Counted from the first letter of the stretch, positions 52,193 through 61,580 are shown. The stretch: 64,000 nucleotides of DNA from Candidatus Pantoea floridensis (GCF_900215435.1 NZ_OCMY01000001.1:3038001-3102000); one strand, 5' to 3'. Numbers and translations: made by a program. The notes: a model not told the origin generated them from the sequence alone.

Positions 52193-53683
52193 ATGGTACC
52201 TGTGGTCGCGCTGGTTGGGCGTCCCAATGTGGGAAAATCTACGCTATTTAACCGTTTAACACGCACACGTGATGCGCTGGTAGCGGATTTTCCTGGACTG
52301 ACTCGCGATCGCAAATATGGTCGCGCCGAAGTGGAAGGGCGCGAATTCATTGTTATTGATACCGGCGGTATTGATGGCACCGAGGAAGGCGTTGAAAACC
52401 GCATGGCGGAACAGTCGCTGCTGGCGATTGAAGAAGCCGATGTGGTGCTGTTTATGGTTGATGCGCGCGCGGGCGTCATGCCGGCGGATCAGCAAATCGC
52501 CAATCATCTGCGTGCACGCGAGAAAGCGACCTTTGTCGTCGCCAACAAAACGGATGGAATTGATCCTGAAGCGGCAGTGCTGGATTTCTATGCGCTGGGC
52601 TTAGGTGAAATTCACCCGATTGCAGCGTCGCATGGCCGCGGCGTGAATAGCCTGCTGGAAACCGCCTTGCTGCCGTGGATGGACGAAATCGTTCCAGAAG
52701 TGGAACTCACGGAAGAAGAAGAGAACGCCGCCTATTGGGCCGCATTAGAAGAAGATGGCGAGAAGGCGCTGGAGGAAGAGGAAGAAGAAGATTTCGACCC
52801 AACTACACTGCCGATCAAACTGGCTATCGTTGGTCGTCCAAACGTAGGTAAGTCAACGCTCACCAACCGTATTCTTGGTGAGGATCGCGTTGTGGTCTAC
52901 GACATGCCGGGCACCACGCGCGACAGCATCTACATTCCGATGGAACGTGACGAGCGCGAGTATGTTCTGATTGATACGGCTGGCGTCCGTAAGCGCGGTA
53001 AGATTACCGAGACGGTAGAAAAATTCTCTGTGATCAAAACGCTGCAAGCAATTGAAGATGCTAACGTGGTGATGCTGGTAATTGATGCGCGTGCCGGAAT
53101 TTCCGATCAGGATCTGTCGCTGCTTGGCTTCATCCTGAATAGTGGGCGCTCACTGGTGATTGTGGTCAACAAGTGGGACGGCATGACGCAGGAAGCGCGA
53201 GATGAAGTCAAAGAGCAGCTGGACTTCCGTCTGGGCTTTATCGATTTTGCGCGCATCCACTTTATTTCAGCTCTCCACGGCAGCGGCGTGGGTAACCTGT
53301 TCGAATCCGTGACCGAAGCCTACGACTGCTCCACCAAGCGTGTGGGCACGGCAATGTTGACGCGCATCATGACCATGGCAGCCGACGATCATCAGCCACC
53401 GCTGGTGCGAGGCCGCCGCGTGAAGCTGAAATATGCGCACGCCGGGGGTTATAACCCGCCAATCGTGGTGATCCACGGTAACCAGGTGAAGGATCTCGCG
53501 GATTCTTATAAGCGTTACCTGATGAACTACTTCCGTCGTTCACTCAACGTGATGGGCACGCCAATTCGCATTCAGTTCAAAGAAGGCGATAACCCGTACG
53601 CGGGCAAACGCAACCTGTTGACGCCAACGCAGCAGCGTAAACGTCAGCGTTTGATGTCGCATCTGAAGAAAAACAAGCGTTAA
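52193..53683 (+). CDS. der: Ribosome biogenesis GTPase Der (EngA)
   Basis: Essential GTPase for 50S assembly with two consecutive G domains. It has 496 residues. P-loops are [12 protein letters not shown] (about 8-19) and [12 protein letters not shown] (about 211-222), with matching DTGG/DTAG and NKTD/NKWD motifs. An acidic linker rich in Glu separates them (about 165-200). The C-terminal KH-like domain is basic. A terminator follows. Confidence 0.98.
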   Translation: MVPVVALVGRPNVGKSTLFNRLTRTRDALVADFPGLTRDRKYGRAEVEGREFIVIDTGGIDGTEEGVENRMAEQSLLAIEEADVVLFMVDARAGVMPADQQIANHLRAREKATFVVANKTDGIDPEAAVLDFYALGLGEIHPIAASHGRGVNSLLETALLPWMDEIVPEVELTEEEENAAYWAALEEDGEKALEEEEEEDFDPTTLPIKLAIVGRPNVGKSTLTNRILGEDRVVVYDMPGTTRDSIYIPMERDEREYVLIDTAGVRKRGKITETVEKFSVIKTLQAIEDANVVMLVIDARAGISDQDLSLLGFILNSGRSLVIVVNKWDGMTQEARDEVKEQLDFRLGFIDFARIHFISALHGSGVGNLFESVTEAYDCSTKRVGTAMLTRIMTMAADDHQPPLVRGRRVKLKYAHAGGYNPPIVVIHGNQVKDLADSYKRYLMNYFRRSLNVMGTPIRIQFKEGDNPYAGKRNLLTPTQQRKRQRLMSHLKKNKR

Positions 53684-53689
53684 AATGAG

Positions 53690-53714
53690 AAGGGCCCAGC
53701 AGGGCCCTTTTTTT
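53690..53714 (+). terminator. der terminator
   Basis: AAGGGCCC / GGGCCCTT stem around AGCA, then TTTTT. Confidence 0.88.
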
Positions 53715-53719
53715 ATGCA

Positions 53720-53786
53720 GGTGCGCATGAATGCGAACCCTACGAAAACCGAGTGCTTTAAACGTAGGGCGCCATTTATGGTGACC
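53720..53786. repeat. Paired-palindrome repeat, copy 3
   Basis: GGTGCGCATGAATGCGAACC (53720-53739) and GGGCGCCATTTATGGTGACC (53767-53786), each with one or two changes in one arm compared with copy 1. They are 27 bp apart and lie between der and yfgJ. Confidence 0.7.
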
Positions 53787-53811
53787 AACCGCCAAATACA
53801 GAGGATGATCT

Positions 53812-54039
53812 ATGAATTCTCCATGCCCAATCTGCCAGCAGCCGCTGACTCACGATGAAACCGGATTTAACTGCTCCAGCTGTGAACGTCATTTCGAACA
53901 CATCGCCTTATGTCCTGATTGCCATCAACCCTTACAGGTGCTGAAAGCCTGCGGCGCCGTGGACTATTTTTGTCAGCATGGCGACGGTTTAATCTCGAAA
54001 AAACGCGTGGAGTTTGTGCCTGATCTGCCTGCCTCCTGA
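53812..54039 (+). CDS. yfgJ: Zinc-ribbon protein YfgJ
   Basis: A 75-residue protein with four CxxC-type pairs: CPICQQ, CSSCERH, CPDCHQPLQ and the final CGAVDYFCQHGDG. The second half is nearly identical to E. coli YfgJ. Two zinc-ribbon units are likely; the function is unknown. GAGGATG lies upstream of the ATG. It stands alone, after the repeat element and before the long gcd leader. Confidence 0.9.
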   Translation: MNSPCPICQQPLTHDETGFNCSSCERHFEHIALCPDCHQPLQVLKACGAVDYFCQHGDGLISKKRVEFVPDLPAS

Positions 54040-54132
54040 GAAATGTCTTTCAACGCCGGTCTATTTATTAATAGGTTACGACCCGGTTTGTAGCAAAAAT
54101 GCTATTAACCAGTAACTACCGCGTTATGGATG

Positions 54133-54162
54133 TTCACTTTTTAATGTACCAGGTGGTACAAT
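54133..54162 (+). promoter_or_regulatory. gcd promoter with a 16-bp palindromic operator
   Basis: TTCACT (54133-54138) and TACAAT (54157-54162) are 18 bp apart. Between them and over the -10 lies the perfect palindrome TGTACCAGGTGGTACA (54145-54160). This looks like an operator for a dimeric repressor, possibly TetR-type. The 325-bp gap between yfgJ and gcd otherwise holds a leader of about 200 nt with short inverted repeats (ACGGG/CCCGT near 54226-54243) and no open reading frame I can support. Confidence 0.55.
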
Positions 54163-54364
54163 CCTGCCGCCTTGGGGCGAGAATCACTCTCATCTGCGTT
54201 GTGTCCTCGCTCACAAGCGACGAATCACGGGCCTTGCTCCCGTACCAATAGATATAAAATAAAGCGTAAAGGTATGTTCTTGTCTCCCGCCTCGGCAGGA
54301 GCCAATACCGGCTGCCACAGGCTTACCGGCACCAGCGCGTTATTTTTTCAGGAGAGTTTTTGTT

Positions 54365-56803
54365 ATGGCAGAAAATTCCGCTCGTCCCGGCAAAGGGCTG
54401 AGCATCTGGTCTGTACTGTTAGGCCTGGTCCTGGTTGCAATCGGCTTGTTCTTCGCTATCGGCGGTGGCAAGTTGGTGGCGCTGGGCGGCAGCTGGTACT
54501 TCCTCATCGCCGGTATCGTGATGCTGCTGTCGGCCGTCCAGTTCTTCCGTCGCAAATCATCCGCCGTCACGCTGTTTATTCTGGTGTTTGCCGGTACGTT
54601 GATTTGGTCACTGTTTGATGCTGGTTGGCATTTCTGGCCGCTGGTATCACGTCTGATGGTTCCGGCTGGCTTGATGCTGCTGGCATTCATCACCTGGCCA
54701 GCCCTGCGTAAGCGTGAAGGCAAAAACTCCCTGGCGAAAGTCTCCTATGTACTGTCCGCGGTTATCGCGGTTGGCATGGTGGTGACTTTCGTGCAGATGT
54801 TCCAGCCGCATCCTACCGTGGCGTTTGATGGCAAAGAGCTGCCGCTGATTCCGGTGGATAAATCGAAACCGCAGCAGGACTGGAGCAGCTACGGTCGTAC
54901 GCCGGGTGGCGACCGTTTCGCAGCCATCGATCAGATTACCCGCGATAATGTGAAAGATCTGCAGGTTGCCTGGACGTTCCATACGGGCGATACGCCGATC
55001 AGCCCAACGGGCAACGGTGCGGAAGATCAGCAAACTCCGCTGCAGATTGGCAACACGCTGTATCTGTGCACGCCACACAACAACGTGATTGCGGTAGCCG
55101 CTGATAGCGGTAAGCAAATTTGGAAACGTGAAATCAACGCGCAGGCTGAAGTGTGGAACCGCTGCCGTGGTTTAGCCTACTTCGATGCGACTAAACCCTT
55201 GCAGCAGCCAAGCCAGCCGGGTTCAACGCCGGTCACGGCCGCCGTGCTGCCCGCAGGCGATACCTGCCAGCGTCGTATTCTGATGAATACCATTGATGCG
55301 CGCCTGATTGCTATCAACGCCGACAACGGTGAGCTGTGTGACAGCTTTGGTACACACGGTGTGGTTGATTTGAAAATCGGTCTGGGTAACGCGCCCGATC
55401 CGCAATATCAGCTGACGTCGCCCCCTGCGATGGCCGGAACCACGGTAGTAGTGGGTGGTCGCGTCGCGGATAATGTTCAAACCGACATGCCTGGCGGCGT
55501 GCTGCGTGGTTTTGACGTGATCACTGGCCAGATGCGTTGGGCGTTTGACCCAGGCAACGACGATCCTAATGCGGTCCTGATGCCGGGCAAAGATTACACT
55601 CGCAGCACACCAAACTCGTGGGCGCCGATGTCTTACGATCCGGCGATGAACACCGTGTTCCTGCCGATGGGTAGTTCGTCAGTGGATCTGTGGGGTGCGA
55701 ACCGTACCAAACTGGATCACACTTACGGCGCATCCATCCTGGCGCTGGATGCAACCACCGGTAAGCAGAAGTGGGTTTATCAGACCGTACATAACGATCT
55801 GTGGGATTTCGACCTGCCAATGCAGCCGAGCCTGGTCGACTTCCCTATGAAGGATGGCACCAATAAGCCAGCCGTGGTCATCGGTGCCAAAACCGGCATG
55901 ATTTGGGTGCTGGATCGCCTGACCGGCAAGCCTTTAACGAAAGTTGAAGAGCAACCGATGCCGCAGGGCCATATCCCGAACGAGCAGTACACCAAAACCC
56001 AGCCGCACTCAGTGGAGATGCCGGGCATTGGTAACCAGAAGCTGACCGAGTCTGACATGTGGGGCGCAACGCCGTTCGACCAGCTGGTGTGCCGTATTGC
56101 CTTTAAAGGCATGCGTTACGATGGGCTGTTCACCGTGCCGGATACCGATAAATCCCTCAGCTTCCCTGGTTCCCTGGGCGGTATGAACTGGGGCGGTATT
56201 TCGTTTGATCCGAACAATCAGTACATGTTCGTCAACGATATGCGTTTGGGCCTGTGGGTACAGATGATCCCGCAGGACACCAGCAAAACGGCTGCCAGCA
56301 ACGGTGGTGAAGCGATCAACACCGGTATGGGTGCGGTTCCGCTGAAAGGCACGCCTTACGCGGTGAATAAAAACCGCTTTATGTCTCCGCTGGGTATTCC
56401 TTGCCAGGCACCGCCGTTCGGTACACTGTCGGCGATTGACATGAAAACGCGCCAAATCGTTTGGCAGGTGCCAGTTGGTACCGTAGAAGATACCGGTCCG
56501 TTCGGCATCAAAATGCGCGCGAAAATGCCAATTGGTATGCCGACATTAGGCGGCACGCTGGCCACGCAGGGCGGCCTGGTATTTATCGCCGGTACGCAGG
56601 ATTACTATCTGCGCGCTTTCGATAGCTCAACCGGTAAAGAAGTGTGGAAAGCACGTCTGCCAGTGGGCAGCCAGGGCGGTCCAATCAGCTATGTTTCGCC
56701 AAAAACCGGCAAACAGTACATCCTGATCTCCGCAGGTGGCGCACGTCAATCGCCAGACCGTGGTGATTACGTGATTGCTTACGCGTTGCCAGACAGCAAA
56801 TAA
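54365..56803 (+). CDS. gcd: Membrane PQQ-dependent glucose dehydrogenase
   Basis: Oxidises glucose to gluconolactone on the periplasmic side and passes electrons to ubiquinone; in plant-associated bacteria this acidifies the medium and frees phosphate. It has 812 residues (E. coli 796). Five N-terminal transmembrane segments (about 12-140) precede an eight-bladed PQQ propeller, with SSYGRTPGGDRFAAIDQI, the W-motif repeats and NRCRGLAYFDA. It is preceded by CAGGAGAG and followed by a terminator. PQQ synthesis genes are not in the window. Confidence 0.96.
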   Translation: MAENSARPGKGLSIWSVLLGLVLVAIGLFFAIGGGKLVALGGSWYFLIAGIVMLLSAVQFFRRKSSAVTLFILVFAGTLIWSLFDAGWHFWPLVSRLMVPAGLMLLAFITWPALRKREGKNSLAKVSYVLSAVIAVGMVVTFVQMFQPHPTVAFDGKELPLIPVDKSKPQQDWSSYGRTPGGDRFAAIDQITRDNVKDLQVAWTFHTGDTPISPTGNGAEDQQTPLQIGNTLYLCTPHNNVIAVAADSGKQIWKREINAQAEVWNRCRGLAYFDATKPLQQPSQPGSTPVTAAVLPAGDTCQRRILMNTIDARLIAINADNGELCDSFGTHGVVDLKIGLGNAPDPQYQLTSPPAMAGTTVVVGGRVADNVQTDMPGGVLRGFDVITGQMRWAFDPGNDDPNAVLMPGKDYTRSTPNSWAPMSYDPAMNTVFLPMGSSSVDLWGANRTKLDHTYGASILALDATTGKQKWVYQTVHNDLWDFDLPMQPSLVDFPMKDGTNKPAVVIGAKTGMIWVLDRLTGKPLTKVEEQPMPQGHIPNEQYTKTQPHSVEMPGIGNQKLTESDMWGATPFDQLVCRIAFKGMRYDGLFTVPDTDKSLSFPGSLGGMNWGGISFDPNNQYMFVNDMRLGLWVQMIPQDTSKTAASNGGEAINTGMGAVPLKGTPYAVNKNRFMSPLGIPCQAPPFGTLSAIDMKTRQIVWQVPVGTVEDTGPFGIKMRAKMPIGMPTLGGTLATQGGLVFIAGTQDYYLRAFDSSTGKEVWKARLPVGSQGGPISYVSPKTGKQYILISAGGARQSPDRGDYVIAYALPDSK

Positions 56804-56816
56804 GTTCCACTATGAG

Positions 56817-56849
56817 AAAGGCCGACATCATGATGCCGGCCTTTTTTTT
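56817..56849 (+). terminator. gcd terminator
   Basis: AAAGGCCG-A-CATC / ATG-ATG-CCGGCCTTT type stem followed by TTTTTTTA. Confidence 0.82.
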
Positions 56850-56887
56850 ACCATCCTTAGCGCACTTTATCCCTCAAGGTACCTTAT

Positions 56888-57070
56888 TCACTGCTGCTTA
56901 GAAGGGCGGCGGCTTTTTTGACCTCCTTTTCTTCCAGCTTCCCTGGCTCTTTCAGGATCGTTTCTGAAATTACCCCCGCTGACTTTGCCGCCAGCGCTAC
57001 CTGCTTCCCTGGCGCGCTCCGGGTCCTCTGCAAAGTTCCCGGCACCACCTCGTTGCTTTTTTTGTGTCAT
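56888..57070 (-). CDS. KGG-repeat stress protein, YciG-like
   Basis: A 60-residue hydrophilic protein with two copies of the KGG/GsiB-type repeat: RGGAGNFAEDPERAREAG and SGGNFRNDPERAREAGRKGG. E. coli YciG (59 residues) has the same two-repeat layout. Such proteins accumulate under general stress and starvation; the molecular role is unknown. A sigma-S-type -10 (CTATACT) lies about 58 bp upstream on the minus strand. Confidence 0.88.
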   Translation of the reverse strand: MTQKKQRGGAGNFAEDPERAREAGSAGGKVSGGNFRNDPERAREAGRKGGQKSRRPSKQQ

Positions 57071-57127
57071 AGCAGAGACCTCATCTAAGGGTGTTTTCTT
57101 CGACGTGGACTAGCTAGCCACATAATG

Positions 57128-57134
57128 AGTATAG
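57128..57134 (-). promoter_or_regulatory. Sigma-S-type -10 element upstream of the KGG gene
   Basis: CTATACT on the minus strand matches the sigma-S -10 core. No good -35 is present, as is common for sigma-S promoters. The same heptamer precedes the protease gene at 58543-58549. Confidence 0.4.
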
Positions 57135-57136
57135 TC

Positions 57137-57178
57137 AATAAGTTATGTCTTTCCTTGAGAGATATCTTATAACTTATT
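57137..57178. repeat. AT-rich inverted repeat at the emfourin stop
   Basis: AATAAGTTAT (57137-57146) and ATAACTTATT (57169-57178) are exact inverted copies separated by 22 bp. The right arm overlaps the emfourin stop codon. No T run follows on the minus strand. Confidence 0.6.
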
Positions 57179-57500
57179 CGCCGTCGCGCCACAGCGATTG
57201 CAGCTCGGGTGGCGCCAGCTGCTCGGGAATTAACATCACTAATGTTCTGGCCTCACGGTGGGTGGCATAGGTGATTTGAATGCGATAGTAACGCTGGTCT
57301 CCGTGCCCCAGATTGGCAGCCTGATCCTCTGGTTCGCCGAGCGGCATGGCCTGTTCCAATACCTGGCAGACGCGCTGCTTTTGCGGTTCAGGCAATTCTG
57401 ACAACGCAAAGCGCCGCTCACCGCGCAGCTTGGGAATAAAGGCGATACCGCCTTCACGTGCCAGCTCGATGATGGCGTCGTCGGTCAGTTGGATGTCCAC
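57174..57500 (-). CDS. Emfourin-like protealysin inhibitor
   Basis: A 108-residue cytoplasmic-type protein with no signal peptide (MDIQLTDDAIIELAREGG), matching the emfourin family, which inhibits protealysin-like M4 proteases. Its start overlaps the 3' end of the protease gene by 16 nt, so the protease and inhibitor are translated from one mRNA. This is the standard arrangement of the protealysin operon (known from Serratia). Confidence 0.85.
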   Translation of the reverse strand: MDIQLTDDAIIELAREGGIAFIPKLRGERRFALSELPEPQKQRVCQVLEQAMPLGEPEDQAANLGHGDQRYYRIQITYATHREARTLVMLIPEQLAPPELQSLWRDGE

Positions 57501-58510
57501 GTTACGCCCACCTGCTGCCAGGCGGATTGAATTTTTTCCGCCACTGATTGATTAAACTGTTGATTGGCGTGCTGCACGGTAAAGCGCGCAAAGGTGCTGA
57601 AATCAGCATCCTGCGGCAGGGTTTTATCGCACAACGTGTCGTACCAGGCCTGCCCGGCGATTTCCCACGCAAAGCCACCCAGCGCTTTTGCCGCCAGATA
57701 AAATGCCCGATTGGGAATACCGGAATTCAAATGCACGCCACCGTTGTCGTCGCGCGTTTCGATGTAGTGTTGCATATCGGCCGGCTGCGGATCTTTGCCT
57801 AACACCGGGTCGTCATAAGCGGTGCCAGGTGACGACATCGAGCGTAGCCCGCGACCATTAACGCCCTGTGCCAGCAATCCTTCGCCGATAATCCAGTCAG
57901 CTTGATCGGCGCTCTGCTTGAGATGGAACTGCTTCACCAGCGAGCCAAACACATCTGACATTGATTCATTCAGGGCGCCAGCCTGCTGGAAGTAAATCAG
58001 TCCGGCTTCGGTTTCCGTTACGCCGTGCGTAAGCTCGTGGGCCACCACATCCAGTGCGATGGTGAAGCGATTAAATATCTGGCCATCACCGTCGCCAAAT
58101 ACCATCTGTTGACCGTTCCAAAAGGCGTTCTGGTACTCCTTACCGTAATGCACGGTGCCATCAAGCTTCAGGCCTTTATTGTCCAGTGAATTGCGTTGGT
58201 AGGTTTGCCAGAAGAAATCGTAGGTAATGCCAAGATAATCCCAGGCTTCCTGGGCGGCGACATCGCCATTATCCGGCTGACCCTCTGCGCGGATTAACGT
58301 ACCCGGTAGATTTTGCGTGCCTTCGGCGTCGTAAATCGCGCGCTGTACGATGCCTGGTTTGGCAATGGCGACGCTGGGGGCTTGATGGTTATGTTCACCC
58401 ATCAGTTGTTGCACGTGCGTTAGAGTGCGGCGCGCGTAGTCTTGCTGCGCACCGGTGCAGTTATCAATGATATTGCGCAGCATGTAGGGAGGAATAACGC
58501 TAAAAGGCAT
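57485..58510 (-). CDS. Protealysin-like M4 metalloprotease
   Basis: Thermolysin-family zinc protease of 341 residues. There is no signal peptide. A short propeptide of about 50 residues begins with the PlPY motif (VIPPYMLRNI), characteristic of protealysin. Zinc ligands are HELTH (158-162) and Glu182 in GALNESMSD; a late HLNSGIPNRAFY contains the catalytic His region. CAGGAG lies 6 nt upstream of the ATG. The related Serratia enzyme cleaves actin and takes part in invasion; here the role is open. Confidence 0.93.
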   Translation of the reverse strand: MPFSVIPPYMLRNIIDNCTGAQQDYARRTLTHVQQLMGEHNHQAPSVAIAKPGIVQRAIYDAEGTQNLPGTLIRAEGQPDNGDVAAQEAWDYLGITYDFFWQTYQRNSLDNKGLKLDGTVHYGKEYQNAFWNGQQMVFGDGDGQIFNRFTIALDVVAHELTHGVTETEAGLIYFQQAGALNESMSDVFGSLVKQFHLKQSADQADWIIGEGLLAQGVNGRGLRSMSSPGTAYDDPVLGKDPQPADMQHYIETRDDNGGVHLNSGIPNRAFYLAAKALGGFAWEIAGQAWYDTLCDKTLPQDADFSTFARFTVQHANQQFNQSVAEKIQSAWQQVGVTWTSN

Positions 58511-58542
58511 ACTAACTCCTGATCATAAATGAATATGTCAAA

Positions 58543-58549
58543 AGTATAG
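58543..58549 (-). promoter_or_regulatory. Sigma-S-type -10 element of the protealysin operon
   Basis: CTATACTT on the minus strand, 33 bp before the ATG, in an AT-rich stretch. The leader would be about 26 nt with a good Shine-Dalgarno. Confidence 0.4.
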
Positions 58550-58560
58550 TTTTTAACCTA

Positions 58561-59931
58561 TCAACGCGCTTTACGGCTCCGGGATTTCTGCGGTTCCAGC
58601 GCGGTAACCTGGCTTTCCACCCAGCCATCATCCAGCCGGGTGCGTAGCAGATCGCCTTTACTCAGCTGCTGGGTTTTCTTCACCACCTGACCTTGCGTGT
58701 CAGTGGTGACGCTGAAGCCACGCGCCAGCGTCGCCAAAGGGCTCACACCTTCCAGCTGCGCGGCCAGGTTGCCAAAGCGCTGACGATTATGATTGAGCTG
58801 CTTTTCCATGCCCTGCTGTAAACGATAGTGCCACTGCTGCAGCTGCTGCTGAGCGCGCAGAATACGTCCCTGCGGCTGCTGTGCGTTCAGGCGTTGCAGC
58901 AGGCGGTCCTGCTGACGATTCGCCACACGCATGCGCTGGTCCATTGCTTCGCCCAGACGGCGCTGCAGCTGAAACAGCGCGGTTTGCTGGCGAGCCAGAC
59001 GCAGCTGCGGATGCTGCTGCTGTAAACGATGCTGGATACGGGTGAAGCGGCGCTGCTGTTGTGCCAGATAGAAATCCATCGCCATCTCCATACGCTGCTG
59101 CTGCGATTGCAAACGGCGTAAGAGCTCCAGCTGGTTCCGGCTCACCAGTTCTGCCGCCGCAGAAGGCGTTGGCGCGCGTAAATCTGCAACGAAGTCGGCG
59201 ATGGTGACATCGGTTTCGTGCCCGACGGCGCTGACGATGGGCAGGCGACTGGCAAAAATCGCCCGCGCCACGCGTTCGTCATTGAAGCTCCACAAATCTT
59301 CCAGTGAACCGCCGCCACGTCCCACAATCAGCACATCACACTCATCACGCTGGTTGGCCAGCTCAATGGCGCGCACAATCCCGGCCGGCGCATCCACGCC
59401 TTGCACCGCCGTAGGATAGATGATGACGGGCAAGGAGGGATCGCGACGATGCAGCACGCGCAGCACATCGTGCAGCGCCGCTCCGGTGGCGGAGGTAATC
59501 ACGCCCACCTGACGGGCTGGATCCGGCAGCGGCTGTTTGAACTGTTGATCAAATAAACCTTCTGCCGCCAAACGCGCCTTCAGCTGTTCGAACTGCTGTT
59601 GCAGCAAGCCTTCGCCTGCCGGATGCATGCTTTCGATAATCAGCTGATAGTCACCACGCGGTTCATACAGCGTAATGCTGGCGCGCACTAAAACTTGCTG
59701 GCCGTGTTGAGGACGGAAAGTGACGCGACGATTGCTGTTGCGGAACATCGCGCAGCGCACTTGCGCACCATCATCCTTCAATGTGAAGTACCAGTGGCCG
59801 GAAGCGGGCTGGGTAAAATTTGAAATCTCAGCGCTGAGCCACACCAGGCCCATCTCATTTTCCAGCAGTTGACGCACCGTGGTGTTCAGGCGGCTGACAG
59901 TAAAAATATTGGCGGTTGGCGGTAGCGACAT
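58561..59931 (-). CDS. xseA: Exodeoxyribonuclease VII large subunit
   Basis: Degrades single-strand DNA in both directions together with XseB. It has 456 residues, as in E. coli. The N-terminal OB fold is at about 1-105; the catalytic core has [35 protein letters not shown] and [20 protein letters not shown] long Gln-rich coiled coil (about 265-390) and a small C-terminal beta part follow. It diverges from guaB, as in E. coli. Confidence 0.97.
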   Translation of the reverse strand: MSLPPTANIFTVSRLNTTVRQLLENEMGLVWLSAEISNFTQPASGHWYFTLKDDGAQVRCAMFRNSNRRVTFRPQHGQQVLVRASITLYEPRGDYQLIIESMHPAGEGLLQQQFEQLKARLAAEGLFDQQFKQPLPDPARQVGVITSATGAALHDVLRVLHRRDPSLPVIIYPTAVQGVDAPAGIVRAIELANQRDECDVLIVGRGGGSLEDLWSFNDERVARAIFASRLPIVSAVGHETDVTIADFVADLRAPTPSAAAELVSRNQLELLRRLQSQQQRMEMAMDFYLAQQQRRFTRIQHRLQQQHPQLRLARQQTALFQLQRRLGEAMDQRMRVANRQQDRLLQRLNAQQPQGRILRAQQQLQQWHYRLQQGMEKQLNHNRQRFGNLAAQLEGVSPLATLARGFSVTTDTQGQVVKKTQQLSKGDLLRTRLDDGWVESQVTALEPQKSRSRKAR

Positions 59932-59946
59932 GTGATGTAGATCAAA
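59931..59946. promoter_or_regulatory. CRP site of the guaB promoter
   Basis: TGTGATGTAGATCAAA matches TGTGA-N6-TCACA except one base. Its centre (59938.5) is 117.5 bp upstream of the predicted guaB start (about 60056), the distance known for the CRP site of E. coli guaB. It touches the xseA start codon. Confidence 0.7.
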
Positions 59947-60023
59947 TTTTAAATCAGAGGGTTAATCAACTGATACTACATTGCTCACCCTGAGGATCAA
60001 GACTTTTTCTGAAAAAACACTGG

Positions 60024-60049
60024 AGGCAATCGGTTTCGGCCTGTATAAT
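60024..60049 (+). promoter_or_regulatory. PurR operator and -10 of guaBA
   Basis: AGGCAATCGGTTTCGG (60024-60039) resembles the PurR box of E. coli guaB. A perfect TATAAT is at 60044-60049, followed by GCCGCGGCAATATT as in E. coli, where the operon is stringently controlled. Confidence 0.7.
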
Positions 60050-60100
60050 GCCGCGGCAATATTTTATCTGTTTTAATCGCCCCCAGGTGGAGATATTGCA

Positions 60101-61567
60101 ATGTTAAGAATCGCGAAAGAAGCCCTCACATTTGACGACGTTCTGCTCGTTCCCGCTCACTCCACTGTTTTACCCAACACCGCTGATCTCAGCACGCAAC
60201 TGACAAAAAACATTCGTCTGAACATCCCAATGCTCTCGGCGGCAATGGACACCGTAACTGAAGCGGGTCTGGCTATTGCGCTGGCGCAGGAAGGGGGATT
60301 GGGCTTTATCCACAAAAATATGTCAATTGAGCGCCAGGCGGATGAAGTTCGCAAGGTGAAAAAACACGAAAGCGGCGTGGTAACCGATCCACAAACCGTA
60401 TTGCCGACCACCGCGCTGGCGGCGGTTAAAGAGCTGACCGAGCGTAACGGTTTTGCCGGTTATCCCGTGGTGAACACCGACAACGAACTGGTGGGCATCA
60501 TCACCGGTCGTGACGTGCGTTTTGTGACTGACCTGACCTTGCCGGTTTCTGCAGTGATGACGCCGAAAGAGCGCTTAGTGACGGTGAAAGAGGGTGAAGC
60601 ACGTGAAGTCGTGTTGCACAAAATGCACGAAAAGCGTGTTGAGAAGGCGCTGGTTGTTGATGACAGCTTCCACCTGCTGGGCATGATTACCGTTAAAGAT
60701 TTCCAGAAAGCCGAACGTAAACCTAACGCCTGTAAAGATGCGGAAGGCCGTTTGCGCGTCGGTGCAGCGGTTGGCGCAGGCGCGGGCAACGAAGAGCGTG
60801 TTGATGCGCTGGTGGCTGCCGGTGTTGACGTGCTGCTGATTGACTCTTCACACGGCCACTCAGAAGGCGTATTGCAGCGTATTCGTGAAACCCGCGCAAA
60901 ATATCCAAACCTCGAAATTATCGGCGGCAACGTAGCGACCGGCGCAGGCGCATTGGCGCTGGCGGAAGCCGGCGTGAGCGCGGTAAAAGTGGGTATCGGC
61001 CCGGGCTCAATCTGTACCACGCGTATCGTCACTGGCGTTGGCGTGCCACAAATCACAGCCGTTTCTGACGCGGTTGCCGCGCTGGAAGGCACCGGTATTC
61101 CGGTGATTGCAGATGGCGGTATCCGCTTCTCTGGCGATATCGCTAAAGCGATCGCAGCCGGTGCAGCAGCCGTTATGGTGGGCTCAATGCTGGCCGGTAC
61201 CGAAGAATCCCCGGGCGAAATCGAGCTTTATCAAGGCCGCTCGTTCAAATCTTATCGCGGCATGGGTTCACTGGGCGCAATGTCAAAAGGTTCCTCAGAT
61301 CGTTACTTCCAGAGCGATAACGCGGCAGACAAACTGGTACCAGAAGGTATCGAAGGGCGCGTTGCCTACAAAGGCCGCCTGAAAGAGATCGTGCACCAGC
61401 AAATGGGCGGCCTGCGCTCTTGCATGGGTCTGACCGGCTGCGGCACCATTGACGACCTGCGCACCAAGGCAGAGTTCGTACGTATCAGCGGCGCGGGCAT
61501 CAACGAAAGCCACGTGCATGACGTGACCATCACCAAAGAGTCACCAAACTACCGCATGGGTTCATAA
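60101..61567 (+). CDS. guaB: Inosine-5'-monophosphate dehydrogenase
   Basis: Oxidises IMP to XMP with NAD, the first GMP-specific step. It has 488 residues, as in E. coli. A TIM barrel is interrupted by a CBS-domain pair (about 90-205). The catalytic Cys305 is in [13 protein letters not shown] and the mobile flap is near [16 protein letters not shown] precedes the ATG. guaA follows after 72 bp with a hairpin between them. Confidence 0.98.
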   Translation: MLRIAKEALTFDDVLLVPAHSTVLPNTADLSTQLTKNIRLNIPMLSAAMDTVTEAGLAIALAQEGGLGFIHKNMSIERQADEVRKVKKHESGVVTDPQTVLPTTALAAVKELTERNGFAGYPVVNTDNELVGIITGRDVRFVTDLTLPVSAVMTPKERLVTVKEGEAREVVLHKMHEKRVEKALVVDDSFHLLGMITVKDFQKAERKPNACKDAEGRLRVGAAVGAGAGNEERVDALVAAGVDVLLIDSSHGHSEGVLQRIRETRAKYPNLEIIGGNVATGAGALALAEAGVSAVKVGIGPGSICTTRIVTGVGVPQITAVSDAVAALEGTGIPVIADGGIRFSGDIAKAIAAGAAAVMVGSMLAGTEESPGEIELYQGRSFKSYRGMGSLGAMSKGSSDRYFQSDNAADKLVPEGIEGRVAYKGRLKEIVHQQMGGLRSCMGLTGCGTIDDLRTKAEFVRISGAGINESHVHDVTITKESPNYRMGS

Positions 61568-61580
61568 TCCCGTAAAATTT

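Noticed and set aside
54172..54618. Open frame of 148 codons across the gcd leader and start
   Set aside because: It overlaps the gcd coding start in another frame; the sequence is of low plausibility and has no good ribosome binding site.
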